A DNA stretch of 64,000 nucleotides from Streptomyces sp. NBC_00775 (GCF_036347135.1 NZ_CP108938.1:8432001-8496000); one strand, 5' to 3'. Positions 1 to 12,807 are shown, numbered from the stretch's first letter. Translations and numbers: made by a program. Notes: generated by a model not told the origin, from the sequence alone.

Positions 1-1
1 C

Positions 2-313
2 CCCGACGCCCTCGCCGGCGCCATCCGCTCCGTGCACGCCGGACACATCCTGCTGCAGCCCGAGGTCGCGGGCGCGCTGCTGTCCCAGGAGGAGGCCAAC
101 TCGGGCCAGGGGAGAGGCGGTTCACTCACCGAGCGGGAGCGCGAGGTGCTCACCCTGATCGCGGACGGCCGCTCCAACCGCGAGATCGCCCGCGCGCTCG
201 TCCTCTCCGAGAAGACCGTCAAGACGCATGTCTCGAACATCCTGATGAAACTCGACCTCGCGGACCGGACCCAGGCCGCGCTCTGGGCCGTACGACATGG
301 GGTGGCAGGCTGA
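2..313 (+). CDS. LuxR-family response regulator, C-terminal part (5' end outside window)
   Basis: The reading frame is open from base 2, so the gene begins upstream of the window. Visible are the end of a receiver domain (DALAGAIRSVHAGHILLQPE is typical of the alpha4-alpha5 output face in NarL/DesR-type regulators) and a complete LuxR helix-turn-helix: LTEREREVLTLIADG, then NREIARALVLSEKTVKTHVS (recognition helix), then LMKLDLADRTQAALWAVRHG. Such proteins bind DNA after phosphorylation of the receiver by a cognate sensor kinase, which would lie upstream and out of view. The assignment of the domain is secure; the target genes are unknown. It ends 206 bp before the chaplin gene. Confidence 0.9.
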   Translation, partial: PDALAGAIRSVHAGHILLQPEVAGALLSQEEANSGQGRGGSLTEREREVLTLIADGRSNREIARALVLSEKTVKTHVSNILMKLDLADRTQAALWAVRHGVAG

Positions 314-519
314 TCACCAGCGGATTCGCACTCAGGCGCACTCCTCGGACGCGGTCGGGGGCGCTCGGGCGGGCGGCAATTCGGAGGGTTCCACTCCGGG
401 ATGAGATTCATACCGTCGTGTGTATGTCCCCCAGATGGCGCATCCTCCGTGGATCTCGGCCGTTCTCCAATGCGTGCTGCGGCGATTGCCGCAGTGATCG
501 CTAGGAGGGGGTTTTAGAA

Positions 520-765
520 GTGAAGAACCTGAAGAAGGCCACTGCTGTCGCGATGGTGGCCGGTGGCCTGGTTGCCGCCGGTGCGGGCATGGCCTCCGCG
601 ACGGACGGCTCGTGGGCGGGCGGCAGTGCTGAGGGCTCCCCGGGCGTCGCCTCGGGCAACCTCATCCAGGCCCCGGTTCACGTGCCCGTGAACGCGGTCG
701 GCAACAGCGTGAACGTCATCGGCGTTCTGAACCCGGCCTTCGGCAACCTCGGCATCAACCGCTGA
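520..765 (+). CDS. chpE: Short chaplin without cysteines (ChpE-like)
   Basis: An 81-residue secreted protein. Residues 1-27 are a Sec signal peptide (basic MKNLKK, a hydrophobic Ala/Gly core, cleavage after AMGMASA-like ASA). The mature part is a single chaplin domain: GSPGVASGN, IQAPVHVPVNAVGNSVNVIG, then NPAFGNLGINR. Chaplins assemble into amyloid films that make Streptomyces aerial hyphae and spores hydrophobic. Most short chaplins have two conserved cysteines (NVCGN and FGNTC). Both are replaced here (NAVGN, FGNLG), which is the hallmark of ChpE. Start is GTG, preceded by AGGAGGGGG at 502-510. The leader contains a small CTGCGGC/GCCGCAG hairpin (477-494). I see no obvious BldN promoter motif in the 206 bp upstream. 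Confidence 0.92.
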   Translation: MKNLKKATAVAMVAGGLVAAGAGMASATDGSWAGGSAEGSPGVASGNLIQAPVHVPVNAVGNSVNVIGVLNPAFGNLGINR

Positions 766-790
766 GTTCCGTACCGGAACCATCATGACC

Positions 791-823
791 ACCGGCCTTC
801 CAGGGACTCCCTGGGAGGCCGGT
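791..823 (+). terminator. Hairpin terminator after chpE
   Basis: A long stem from ACCGGCCTTCCAGGGA pairing with TCCCTGGGAGGCCGGT, with one wobble pair and almost no loop. It lies 25 bp past the chpE stop. It is followed by CAGTTTG rather than a long T run, as usual in Streptomyces. Confidence 0.75.
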
Positions 824-914
824 CAGTTTGCGGGCCCATAGGCCGACCGGTGGTGTGCTCATAGGCCGACTGAACCGAACGGGCCTTTCCGCAAGCGCAG
901 GAGAAACGCTTCTC

Positions 915-1004
915 ATGAACATCGCCAAGAAGGCCGCCGTGGCCTTCACCGTCGCCGGTATCGCCGCGGGCGCCTCCTTCGGCAACACGGGCGTGAACCG
1001 CTGA
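915..1004 (+). pseudogene. 29-codon chaplin remnant: signal-peptide start fused to chaplin C-terminus
   Basis: A small frame of 29 codons with a good ribosome site (AGGAGAAA at 899-906, about 8 bases before ATG). It starts like a secreted Streptomyces peptide (MNIAKKAAVAFTVAGIAAG) and jumps straight to SFGNTGVNR-stop, which is the last eight residues of a chaplin (compare FGNLGINR in the gene just upstream). The whole middle of the chaplin domain is missing. The simplest reading is an in-frame internal deletion of a second chaplin gene. It is followed by its own terminator. It could still be translated as a mini-peptide. The similarity is seen directly; the deletion history is inferred. Confidence 0.6.
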
Positions 1005-1022
1005 CCCGCACCACGTTCAAGG

Positions 1023-1056
1023 GCCCCGCGAACACAAACGGTTCGCGGGGCTTTTC
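1023..1056 (+). terminator. Terminator after the chaplin remnant
   Basis: An 11-bp perfect stem GCCCCGCGAAC/GTTCGCGGGGC with a 7-nt loop (1034-1040), followed by CTTTTCG. It may also serve the opposing gene that ends at 1062. Confidence 0.8.
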
Positions 1057-1061
1057 GCTGC

Positions 1062-1850
1062 TCAGCGAACCCCCCGCTCCCGCTCCTCCACAAACGCGTT
1101 GTACGCCGCCACCTGAGCCCGCCGAGCCGTCCGCTCCACCGGCCGCAGCGCATGCGACCGCGCCGCGATCTCCGAGGCACTCACCGCCCCGCCATGCCCG
1201 TTCTCGTACGCCACGGAGACCAGCAACCCCACCCGCTGGGCAAGCTCCAACACCCGCACCGCACGGGGCGGATACCCGGGCGCCAGCACCTCACGCCCTC
1301 GCTCGGCCCGCGCCCGGTACGCGTCGACCGCCGCCTCCGCGACCGGCCCCGACCCGGCGACATCGAGCCGTGACAACACCTCGGTCGCCTCACGCAGCGC
1401 CTCCGCCAGCTCCCGTTCGGCCTCCCCGAGCGACGGCACGTCGGCGGGCGGCGCCTCCCGCACGGCAAGGCAGTGCCACACCACCTCGACGTGCACATCA
1501 CCGTCGGGCCCCGCCTCGTACACCTCCGGCACGAGCCCGAGCGCGGCACCATGGCAGACGACGGCCTCCTCGGCGTCGAGGGCGCGCGCGTTGAAGTCCG
1601 GCGGTCCACTCAGCCCGAGCGGATGCCCCGGCGCGGGCAGCGCGACCCGCAGCCCGGTCACCCCGAGCGCGCGCAGCCGGCCGAGGGCGAGCGTGAGCCC
1701 GACGGGCCCCGACTCGCCTGGCAGCCCCTCGACCCGGTGCACCGCGTCCTCGCCGACGATGGCGAGGACCGCGTCATCCGGCGAAATAAGTCCGGCCAAA
1801 AGGGCATTTCCCCATGCGGCCAGCCGTCCTGAGCGTGGTTCCGAGAGCAT
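1062..1850 (-). CDS. Conserved actinobacterial protein of unknown function (262 aa)
   Basis: I do not recognise a named domain. The protein is acidic, soluble and rich in Ala/Leu, without signal peptide or membrane segment. The N-terminal half (around residues 10-125) looks like alternating alpha/beta structure with a valine-rich stretch (LAIVGEDAVHRVEGLPGE; VTGLRVALPAPG). The C-terminal half is predominantly helical (AERELAEALREATEVLSRL; AVDAYRARAERGREVL). Start is ATG at 1850 with GGGTGGGGG just upstream. It is divergent from the ABC ATPase at 1972, with about 120 bp between them. Codon usage is the same as its neighbours, so I regard it as a resident gene. It may be a chaperone-like or regulatory protein but no function is supported. 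Confidence 0.75.
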   Translation of the reverse strand: MLSEPRSGRLAAWGNALLAGLISPDDAVLAIVGEDAVHRVEGLPGESGPVGLTLALGRLRALGVTGLRVALPAPGHPLGLSGPPDFNARALDAEEAVVCHGAALGLVPEVYEAGPDGDVHVEVVWHCLAVREAPPADVPSLGEAERELAEALREATEVLSRLDVAGSGPVAEAAVDAYRARAERGREVLAPGYPPRAVRVLELAQRVGLLVSVAYENGHGGAVSASEIAARSHALRPVERTARRAQVAAYNAFVEERERGVR

Positions 1851-1971
1851 GCCCCCACCCTAAGGACCGACCGATGGAATGGAGCAGCCGACCGGTGGCG
1901 TAGGTTTTCCCTGGGGGCTGCGTCCACAGACGTAAGCGACGGCCGAGACTGCAATGGGAGACAACGCGCTC

Positions 1972-2763
1972 ATGAGCGATGTACTGGAGCTGGAGGACGT
2001 ATCCGTGGTCCGCGAGGGCCGGGCTCTGGTGGACCAGGTCTCCTGGTCGGTCAAGGAGGGGGAGCGCTGGGTCATCCTCGGCCCGAACGGCGCCGGAAAA
2101 ACGACCCTTCTGAACGTCGCCTCCAGCTACCTCTTCCCCAGCCAGGGCACCGCCACCATCCTCGGCGAGACCCTCGGCAAGGTCGACGTCTTCGAGCTGC
2201 GCCCGCGCATCGGCGTGGCCGGTATCGCCATGGCCGAGAAGCTCCCCAAGCGCCAGACCGTCCTGCAGACCGTGCTCACCGCCGCGTACGGCATGACCGC
2301 CGGCTGGCACGAGGACTACGAGGACATCGACGAGCAGCGCGCCCGCGCCTTCCTCGACCGCCTCGGCATGAGCGACTACCTGGACCGCAAGTTCGGCACG
2401 CTCTCCGAGGGCGAGCGCAAGCGCACCCTGATCGCCCGCGCCCTGATGACCGACCCCGAGCTGCTGCTGCTCGACGAGCCCGCCGCGGGCCTCGACCTCG
2501 GCGGCCGCGAGGACCTCGTACGCCGCCTCGGCCGCCTCGCCCGCGACCCGATCGCCCCCTCCATGATCATGGTCACGCACCACGTCGAGGAGATCGCCCC
2601 CGGCTTCACCCACGTCCTGATGATCCGTCAGGGCAAGGTGCTCGCCGCGGGCCCGCTGGAGCTCGAACTCACCTCGCGCAACCTCTCGCTCTGCTTCGGC
2701 CTCCCCCTCGTCGTCGAACGCGTCGGCGAGCGCTGGACCGCGCAGGGTCTGCCGATGGCCTGA
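1972..2763 (+). CDS. ABC transporter ATP-binding protein, stand-alone
   Basis: A 263-residue ABC ATPase. Walker A is GPNGAGKTT (about residues 37-45), signature LSEGERKR, Walker B LLLLDEPAAGLD, and the H-loop histidine is in VTHHVEE. All catalytic motifs are intact. There is no adjacent permease gene, so the membrane partner, if any, is elsewhere. Family resemblance is to the ModF/YlmA-like subfamily with C-terminal HVLMIRQGKVLAAG. I chose ATG 1972 because GGGAG at 1956-1960 is suitably placed. ATG 1954, which adds six residues (MGDNAL), is possible but has no clear ribosome site. Substrate unknown. Confidence 0.88.
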   Translation: MSDVLELEDVSVVREGRALVDQVSWSVKEGERWVILGPNGAGKTTLLNVASSYLFPSQGTATILGETLGKVDVFELRPRIGVAGIAMAEKLPKRQTVLQTVLTAAYGMTAGWHEDYEDIDEQRARAFLDRLGMSDYLDRKFGTLSEGERKRTLIARALMTDPELLLLDEPAAGLDLGGREDLVRRLGRLARDPIAPSMIMVTHHVEEIAPGFTHVLMIRQGKVLAAGPLELELTSRNLSLCFGLPLVVERVGERWTAQGLPMA

Positions 2764-2767
2764 ACGC

Positions 2768-2808
2768 CGGGACGCCCGGACCCGCGCAACGGACCGGGCG
2801 TGTCCCCG
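2768..2808 (+). terminator. Probable terminator after the ABC ATPase
   Basis: Inverted repeat GGGACGCCCGG ... CCGGGCGTGTCCC with a small bulge. It lies a few bases past the stop codon and has no T run. Confidence 0.5.
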
Positions 2809-2857
2809 TGGATCGCGCGCCCTGTCCGCCAGGCGAGCGCGGTCCTACCATGACCAT

Positions 2858-3292
2858 GTGAACGACATCAACGCATGGGTGTGGTGGCTGGTCGGCGCGG
2901 CCGGGCTCGGCATCCCGCTCGTCGTGACCGCGATGCCCGAGTTCGGCATGCTCGCCGTGGGCGCCGTCGCCGCCGCGGTCGTCGCGGGGCTCGGCGGCGA
3001 TGTCGTCCTCCAAGTCCTCGTCTTCTCCGCCGTCTCGGTCGCACTCATCGCCGTCGTACGCCCCATCGCGGCCCGGCACCGCGCCCAGCGGCCCCAACTC
3101 GCCACCGGCATCGAGGCGTTGAAGGGCAAACAGGCCATCGTCCTGGAACGGGTGGACAGTTCGGGCGGCGGCCGGATCAAGCTCGGCGGAGAGATCTGGT
3201 CGGCGCGCGGCCTCGACGCCGGACAGGCCTACGAGGTAGGCCAGGAAGTAGACGTCGTGGACATCGACGGGGCCACGGCGATCGTCATGTGA
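2858..3292 (+). CDS. NfeD-family membrane protein
   Basis: A 144-residue protein with two to three N-terminal membrane segments (VWWLVGAAGLGIPLVVTAMP; MLAVGAVAAAVVAGLGG; LQVLVFSAVSVALIAVV). These are followed by a soluble OB-fold NfeD domain from about residue 80: GIEALKGKQAIVLERVDSSG, then GRIKLGGEIWSARG, ending VGQEVDVVDIDGATAIV. NfeD proteins pair with SPFH/stomatin proteins, and the next gene is exactly that. The pair probably forms a membrane-organising scaffold. Start is GTG at 2858. The 130-bp gap to the next gene carries a duplicated box, so the two may be separately regulated. Confidence 0.9.
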   Translation: MNDINAWVWWLVGAAGLGIPLVVTAMPEFGMLAVGAVAAAVVAGLGGDVVLQVLVFSAVSVALIAVVRPIAARHRAQRPQLATGIEALKGKQAIVLERVDSSGGGRIKLGGEIWSARGLDAGQAYEVGQEVDVVDIDGATAIVM

Positions 3293-3358
3293 CCTCGCAC
3301 GACGCAAGTGAACCGAACGCCCCACGCGGCAGACGACGGTCTGTCAGACTCGTCCAGC

Positions 3359-3386
3359 AAGATCTTCAACAACCATAAGATCTTCA
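3359..3386 (+). repeat. Two AAGATCTTCA boxes upstream of the SPFH gene
   Basis: AAGATCTTCA occurs at 3359-3368 and 3377-3386, start-to-start 18 bp. Each copy contains the palindrome AAGATCTT. This AT-rich pair in a very GC-rich genome, about 40-60 bp before the SPFH start codon, looks like an operator or promoter element. No known regulator is assigned. Confidence 0.5.
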
Positions 3387-3422
3387 GGAATTACCGAGCG
3401 GAGAAGGGTACGGGGAGCAACG

Positions 3423-4358
3423 ATGGGACCCATCATCATCGTCCTGATCATTCTGGTGGTGTTGGTCTTCATCGCCCTGATCAAGACCATCCAGGTCATT
3501 CCACAGGCCAGCGCCGCCATCGTCGAGCGGTTCGGCCGCTACACACGGACTCTGAACGCCGGACTGAACATCGTCGTCCCGTTCATAGACTCGATCCGCA
3601 ACCGCATCGACCTCCGCGAGCAGGTCGTCCCGTTCCCACCGCAGCCGGTGATCACCCAGGACAACCTGGTGGTCAACATCGACACGGTCATCTACTACCA
3701 GGTCACCGACGCCCGCGCGGCCACGTACGAAGTCGCCAGCTACATCCAGGCGATCGAGCAGCTCACTGTCACCACCCTGCGCAACATCATCGGCGGCATG
3801 GACCTGGAGCGGACCCTGACCTCCCGCGAGGAGATCAACGCGGCCCTGCGCGGCGTCCTCGACGAGGCCACCGGCAAGTGGGGCATCCGCGTCAACCGCG
3901 TCGAGCTCAAGGCGATCGAACCGCCCACCTCCATCCAGGACTCGATGGAGAAGCAGATGCGCGCCGACCGTGACAAGCGCGCCGCGATCCTCACCGCCGA
4001 AGGTATCCGCCAGTCGCAGATCCTCACCGCCGAAGGTGAGAAGCAGTCCGCCATCCTGCGCGCCGAAGGCGAGGCCAAGGCCGCCGCACTGCGCGCCGAG
4101 GGCGAGGCCCAGGCCATCCGTACGGTCTTCGAGTCCATCCACGCCGGCGACGCCGACCAGAAGCTCCTCGCCTACCAGTACCTCCAGATGCTCCCCAAGA
4201 TCGCCGAGGGCGACGCCAACAAGCTCTGGATCGTCCCCAGCGAAATCGGCGACGCCCTCAAGGGACTCAGCGGCGCCATGGGCAACTTCGGCCCCATGGG
4301 CGGCGGTTCGGGCAACGGCGGCACAGAGCGCCGCGAAAAGCCGTCCGTCACCGACTGA
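3423..4358 (+). CDS. SPFH/Band 7 stomatin-like protein (QmcA/YbbK type)
   Basis: A 311-residue membrane scaffold protein. Residues about 4-24 form a single membrane anchor (IIIVLIILVVLVFIALI). The Band 7 domain follows: IPQASAAIVERFGRYTRTL, GLNIVVPFIDSIRNRIDLRE, then LRNIIGGMDLERTLTSRE. The flotillin-like coiled coil has four 11-residue repeats (ILTAEGIRQSQ, ILTAEGEKQSA, ILRAEGEAKAA, ALRAEGEAQAI), which are also visible as 33-bp DNA repeats at about 3989-4120. The C-terminus is Gly-rich. Such proteins oligomerise and organise membrane microdomains or protease complexes. Neighbour NfeD supports this. Start ATG is preceded by GGGGAGC. Confidence 0.93.
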   Translation: MGPIIIVLIILVVLVFIALIKTIQVIPQASAAIVERFGRYTRTLNAGLNIVVPFIDSIRNRIDLREQVVPFPPQPVITQDNLVVNIDTVIYYQVTDARAATYEVASYIQAIEQLTVTTLRNIIGGMDLERTLTSREEINAALRGVLDEATGKWGIRVNRVELKAIEPPTSIQDSMEKQMRADRDKRAAILTAEGIRQSQILTAEGEKQSAILRAEGEAKAAALRAEGEAQAIRTVFESIHAGDADQKLLAYQYLQMLPKIAEGDANKLWIVPSEIGDALKGLSGAMGNFGPMGGGSGNGGTERREKPSVTD

Positions 4359-4360
4359 TG

Positions 4361-4414
4361 TCGTACGACGATGGGGCCCACCTCCGCAGGGAGGTGGGCC
4401 CCATCGTCGTACGA
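4361..4414. terminator. 25-bp perfect inverted repeat between convergent genes
   Basis: TCGTACGACGATGGGGCCCA and the next five bases (4361-4385) pair perfectly with 4390-4414 around a 4-nt loop. It sits between the stops of the SPFH gene (4358) and the opposing HNH gene (4416). It is almost certainly a bidirectional terminator. There is no T run. Confidence 0.85.
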
Positions 4415-4415
4415 G

Positions 4416-4922
4416 CTAGGCCGCCGGCTGAGCCAGCCACTCCGGCAGCGCGTCGAAGTCGTCCTGGCCGAGCGCCAGCAACATCGCGTCGGCGGGTGTC
4501 GGCTCGAACGGCTGCCACAGCAGCGGCATCCCCGCCTGCTCCGGCGTACGGGCCGCCTTGCGGTGATTGTCCTCCGCACAGGACGCGACCGTATTCAGCC
4601 AGGCGTCCTGACCACCCTGCGCGCGCGGCACCACGTGGTCGACCGTCGTCGCCCGCCTTCCGCAGTACGCGCACCGGTGCCTGTCCCGTACCAGAACACC
4701 GCGCCTCGACCACGGCGCTTGTCTTCGGAACGGCACCCTGACATAGCGGCAGAGCCTGATCACCCGAGGCACGGGTATGTCGAGCGCGGCTCCGCGCATA
4801 CGGAGTTCGGGGTGGGCCTGCTCCACGACAGCCTTGTCCTGCAGCACCAGAACGACGGCTCGGTTCAACGTCACCGTCGACAGCGGCTCAAAGCTCGCGT
4901 TCAGTACCAGCGTGTCCCGCAT
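4416..4922 (-). CDS. HNH endonuclease-domain protein
   Basis: A 168-residue protein of the actinobacterial HNH family. The N-terminus MRDTLVLNASFEPLSTVTLN and the HNH/zinc region CAYCGRRATTVDHVVPRAQG, followed by Asn (WLNTVASC) and NHRKAARTP, are intact. These form a beta-beta-alpha metal nuclease fold with a CxxC...C zinc site. The substrate is unknown; no restriction methylase is nearby. The start at 4922 is chosen over longer frames because AGGAGGTGGG lies about 6 bases upstream and the conserved family start MRDTLVLNA begins here. Confidence 0.9.
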   Translation of the reverse strand: MRDTLVLNASFEPLSTVTLNRAVVLVLQDKAVVEQAHPELRMRGAALDIPVPRVIRLCRYVRVPFRRQAPWSRRGVLVRDRHRCAYCGRRATTVDHVVPRAQGGQDAWLNTVASCAEDNHRKAARTPEQAGMPLLWQPFEPTPADAMLLALGQDDFDALPEWLAQPAA

Positions 4923-5005
4923 CCAGCCCACCTCCTGTGTGCACCGGCCCACCCCCTGGCAGGCTTGGATCAACTCTGGCCGGGCGCGCCGAGATGGACA
5001 ACGCA

Positions 5006-5050
5006 ATAAAAAATGCCCGCCTCTGATCACTTCCAAGACCAGAGGCGGGC
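5006..5050 (-). terminator. Rho-independent terminator of the PEBP-like gene
   Basis: An 11-bp stem GCCCGCCTCTG/CAGAGGCGGGC (5015-5025 with 5040-5050). On the minus strand it is followed by ATTTTTTATT. This is a classical terminator for the gene ending at 5086. Confidence 0.88.
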
Positions 5051-5085
5051 AAACGTTCAATGAACGTCTGTCTCGGGAGGGTGCC

Positions 5086-5619
5086 TTACGCGCCGGACGC
5101 GTACTCACCGATCAGCTGGGCGCGCGCCAGCGTGTGGAACCGCAGATTGAAGCCCACCACGGCAGGCGACACGTCCGAGTCCGGACCGAGCTTCTCCTGA
5201 TCGACCGCGTACACCGTGAACACATAGCGGTGGGCAGGGTCCCCGGGCGGCGGCGCGGCACCACCGAAGTCCTTCGACCCGTAGTCGTTGCGCACCTGCA
5301 CCACGCCCTCGGGAAGCCCGTCGAACTTCCCGCTCCCCGCGCCCGTGGGCAGCTCGGTGACCGACGCCGGGATGTCGAACACCACCCAGTGCCAGAATCC
5401 GCTCCCGGTCGGGGCGTCCGGATCGAAGCACGTCACGGCGAAACTCTTGGTCTCCGCCGGGAAGCCCTCCCAGCGCAGCTGAGGCGAGGTGTTCCCGGCC
5501 GCGTAGACCTGAGAATCCTTCAGCGTCGCGCCCGGCTCGACGTCCTCGCTCGTGACCGTGAAGGACGGCACGGTCGGATGGAAGTCGTGGGGGAGCGGCG
5601 GCCGCTTGAGCTCGGTCAC
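5086..5619 (-). CDS. YbhB/YbcL family PEBP-like (Raf kinase inhibitor-like) protein
   Basis: A 177-residue cytosolic protein of the phosphatidylethanolamine-binding protein superfamily. Diagnostic motifs are present: [20 protein letters not shown] for the anion-binding pocket, and [20 protein letters not shown] for the second conserved block. Bacterial YbhB-type proteins have no firmly established role; some inhibit serine proteases or bind small anions. The start is GTG at 5619 with AGGAGGT about 6 bases upstream. It is transcribed alone, with its own terminator at 5006-5050. Confidence 0.92.
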   Translation of the reverse strand: MTELKRPPLPHDFHPTVPSFTVTSEDVEPGATLKDSQVYAAGNTSPQLRWEGFPAETKSFAVTCFDPDAPTGSGFWHWVVFDIPASVTELPTGAGSGKFDGLPEGVVQVRNDYGSKDFGGAAPPPGDPAHRYVFTVYAVDQEKLGPDSDVSPAVVGFNLRFHTLARAQLIGEYASGA

Positions 5620-5691
5620 CTCGGTACCTCCTGATCGGTTCCTGGATGGTTGCCGGGCGGTTCCGGAACGCGCAAATCGCCCGACCCGAGC

Positions 5692-6477
5692 CTAGAACCA
5701 GCTGCGCTTGCTGCCGACCTCCGACAGCCACTGGTTCAGATACGCCGCCCAGTCCGTGCCCTGGTAGTCGTGCAGACCCACCTTGAAGGAGCGGTACGAG
5801 TCGCTGCCCTCGGTGAAGAGGCCCGGCTTCTTGTCCATCTCCAGGATGACGTCCATCTCGCGGTCGTCCGCGACGAAGCTCAGCTCCACCTGGTTCAGCC
5901 CGCGGTACTGCGACGGCGGGAAGAACTCGATCTCCTGGTAGAACGGCAGCTTCTGCCGCGTCCCCCGGATGTGGCCGCGCTCCATGTCCGCGTTCTTGAA
6001 GCGGAAGCCCAGCTGGATGAAGGCGTTCAGGATCGCCTGCTGCGCGGGCAGCGGGTGCACGTTGATCGGGTCCAGGTCACTCGAGTCGATGGCTCGCGCG
6101 ATCTCCAGCTCCGTGGTCACACCGATGTGCATGCCCCGCAGCGGCTGACCGTCGATCGTGGTGATCGGCGTCTCCCACGGGATCTCCAGCCCGAACGGCA
6201 CCGCGTGCACCGCGCCCGCCTGGAGCTCGAAGGCCCCGCCGAGCCGCAGCTTCGTGAACTCGATGTCCTGCTTGTACTCCTGGTCGTCGTGGCCCTCGAC
6301 CTCGACCTTGGCCTGCAGACCGACCGACAGACCCTCGATCGCCTGGTTCACCGACCCGCCCTGGATCCGCACCTCACCCTGCACGACGCCGCCCGGAACG
6401 GTGTTGACCTCCGTCAGCACCGTCTCGACCGAAGCCCCACCGGCCCCCATGCTCGCAAGCAGCCGCTTGAACCCCAT
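5692..6477 (-). CDS. spo0M: Spo0M-type sporulation-control protein
   Basis: A 261-residue arrestin-like protein. It opens with MGFKRLLASMGAGGASVETV and the first arrestin-like strand block (TVPGGVVQGEVRIQGGSVNQ). The conserved FELQAGAVHAVPFGLEIPWE follows, and then the C-terminal half with FFPPSQYRGLNQVELSFVAD. In Bacillus Spo0M influences early sporulation signalling and cell division; in Streptomyces homologues affect development but the mechanism is open. The start at 6477 has GGGGAGGAAGTGAC directly upstream. It is divergent from the glycosylase gene at 6647, sharing a 169-bp promoter region. Confidence 0.9.
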   Translation of the reverse strand: MGFKRLLASMGAGGASVETVLTEVNTVPGGVVQGEVRIQGGSVNQAIEGLSVGLQAKVEVEGHDDQEYKQDIEFTKLRLGGAFELQAGAVHAVPFGLEIPWETPITTIDGQPLRGMHIGVTTELEIARAIDSSDLDPINVHPLPAQQAILNAFIQLGFRFKNADMERGHIRGTRQKLPFYQEIEFFPPSQYRGLNQVELSFVADDREMDVILEMDKKPGLFTEGSDSYRSFKVGLHDYQGTDWAAYLNQWLSEVGSKRSWF

Positions 6478-6646
6478 GTCACTTCCTCCCCAGGCAACGC
6501 CTGTTCCCTCTGCCGTGTCCGTCTGTATTCCTTGATCCCTACAAACGCGATCCGACCGCGGTCGGTTCCGCGCCCTCACCCTTACAAGGGGGACGCTCCC
6601 TGACCACCCCGTCGACACGCACCCGTCTGGACTACGCTCGGACGCC

Positions 6647-7288
6647 ATGATCGCGGCCCCTGACCGTACGCCCCTCACGCGTGACTTCTTCGACCGCCCC
6701 GTACTGGACGTCGCCCCCGACCTCCTGGGGCGCATCCTCGTACGCACCACCCCCGACGGTCCGATCGAACTCCGCCTCACAGAAGTAGAGGCGTACGACG
6801 GCCCGAACGACCCCGGCTCCCACGCCTATCGCGGCCGCACGGCCCGCAATGACGTGATGTTCGGTCCCCCTGGGCATGTGTACGTCTACTTCACCTACGG
6901 CATGTGGCACTGCATGAACCTGGTCTGTGGTCCGGGCGGCTGGGCCAGCGCGGTCCTGCTCCGGGCCGGCGAGGTCACCGAAGGCGCCGAGCTCGCCCGT
7001 AAACGTCGACTCTCGGCCCGAAATGACAAAGAACTGGCCAAAGGGCCCGCACGACTCGCCACGGCCCTCGGGGTGGACCGGTCGCTGGACGGCACGGATG
7101 CCTGCGCCCCCGAGGGTTCCCCACTGACCCTCCTGACGGGCACCCCCGTCCACTCCGACCAGGTACGCAGCGGTCCGCGCACCGGAGTGGCCGGCGACGG
7201 AGGCGTCCACCCATGGCGCTTCTGGATCGCCAACGACCCGACGGTGAGCCCTTATCGAGCCCATGCGCCACGCCGTCGCTCAACTTGA
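6647..7288 (+). CDS. 3-methyladenine DNA glycosylase (AAG/Mpg family)
   Basis: A 213-residue base-excision repair enzyme of the mammalian AAG fold. It flips out and removes alkylated purines (3-methyladenine, 7-methylguanine, hypoxanthine). Seen in order: [39 protein letters not shown] with the catalytic Glu and stacking Tyr; [27 protein letters not shown]; and SGPRTGV. Length is normal for the bacterial family. The stop overlaps a good -35 hexamer (TTGACT, 7285-7290) that probably belongs to the rRNA operon. Confidence 0.93.
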   Translation: MIAAPDRTPLTRDFFDRPVLDVAPDLLGRILVRTTPDGPIELRLTEVEAYDGPNDPGSHAYRGRTARNDVMFGPPGHVYVYFTYGMWHCMNLVCGPGGWASAVLLRAGEVTEGAELARKRRLSARNDKELAKGPARLATALGVDRSLDGTDACAPEGSPLTLLTGTPVHSDQVRSGPRTGVAGDGGVHPWRFWIANDPTVSPYRAHAPRRRST

Positions 7289-7313
7289 CTCGTCTCTGGG
7301 GGATCCGTAATGT
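7285..7313 (+). promoter_or_regulatory. Candidate upstream rrn promoter (TTGACT-17-TAATGT)
   Basis: TTGACT (7285-7290), a 17-bp spacer and TAATGT (7308-7313) fit the vegetative sigma-HrdB consensus. It lies about 530 bp before 16S, overlapping the end of the glycosylase gene. Streptomyces rRNA operons usually have several tandem promoters. Other possible -10 elements downstream are TAACGTAGT (7471) and TAGAGT (7565), without convincing -35 boxes. Confidence 0.6.
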
Positions 7314-7845
7314 AGCCCGAGCCGCTTGAACCGGGTACGGCGTTCAGCCTGCAGCCGGAAGTGGCCAACCCACTACCTACGTCTTCCCCTCAGCGGGGGC
7401 GAATTCGGCGTGCCTGCATGTCTGAATTCGAACTCGCGGAACTCGATTATGAGTTGCGGAGGGAATCGGCTAACGTAGTGAATGTCGAAAGGCCGCGAGG
7501 CGAAAGCGCTCAAAGCCGGAAGACAAACTCCCGCCGACCGGGAATCAGACACGAAAGAGTCTGATAGAGTCGGAAACGCAAGACCGAAGGGAAGCGCCCG
7601 GAGGAAAGCCCGAGAGGGTGAGTACAAAGGAAGCGTCCGTTCCTTGAGAACTCAACAGCGTGCCAAAAATCAACGCCAGATATGTTGATACCCCGTCTCC
7701 GGCCGATCGGCTGGGACGAGGTTCCTTTGAAAAAGTCCTGCCGGACGATGTTCGGTAGGCGCACAGCGAGGACGCTGTGAACCGAGGGGATTATTCCTCC
7801 CCTTGGTTCCGCTCTCGTGGTGTCCACCCGATTACGGGTAAACAT
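7314..7845 (+). other. rRNA operon 5' leader (no protein gene)
   Basis: This 530-bp stretch upstream of 16S is less GC-rich than the coding DNA. It holds the usual rrn leader features: secondary promoter candidates, the block CGCCCGGAGGAAAGCCCG (about 7597-7614), and a conserved TTGAGAACTCAACAGCG segment (about 7643). The latter recurs as TTTGAGAACTGCACAGTGG before 23S and probably takes part in antitermination or processing. A small hairpin ATCAAC...GTTGAT follows (7670-7688). Short reading frames here are not credible genes. Confidence 0.75.

Positions 7846-12807
<4,962 letters not shown>

Noticed and set aside
4923..5108. 62-residue N-terminal extension of the HNH protein
   Set aside because: It would run through the terminator of the neighbouring gene. 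The family start MRDTLVLNA at 4922 has AGGAGGTGGG upstream.
7361..7688. Small open frames in the rrn leader
   Set aside because: No protein-like sequence; they overlap rrn promoter and processing elements.
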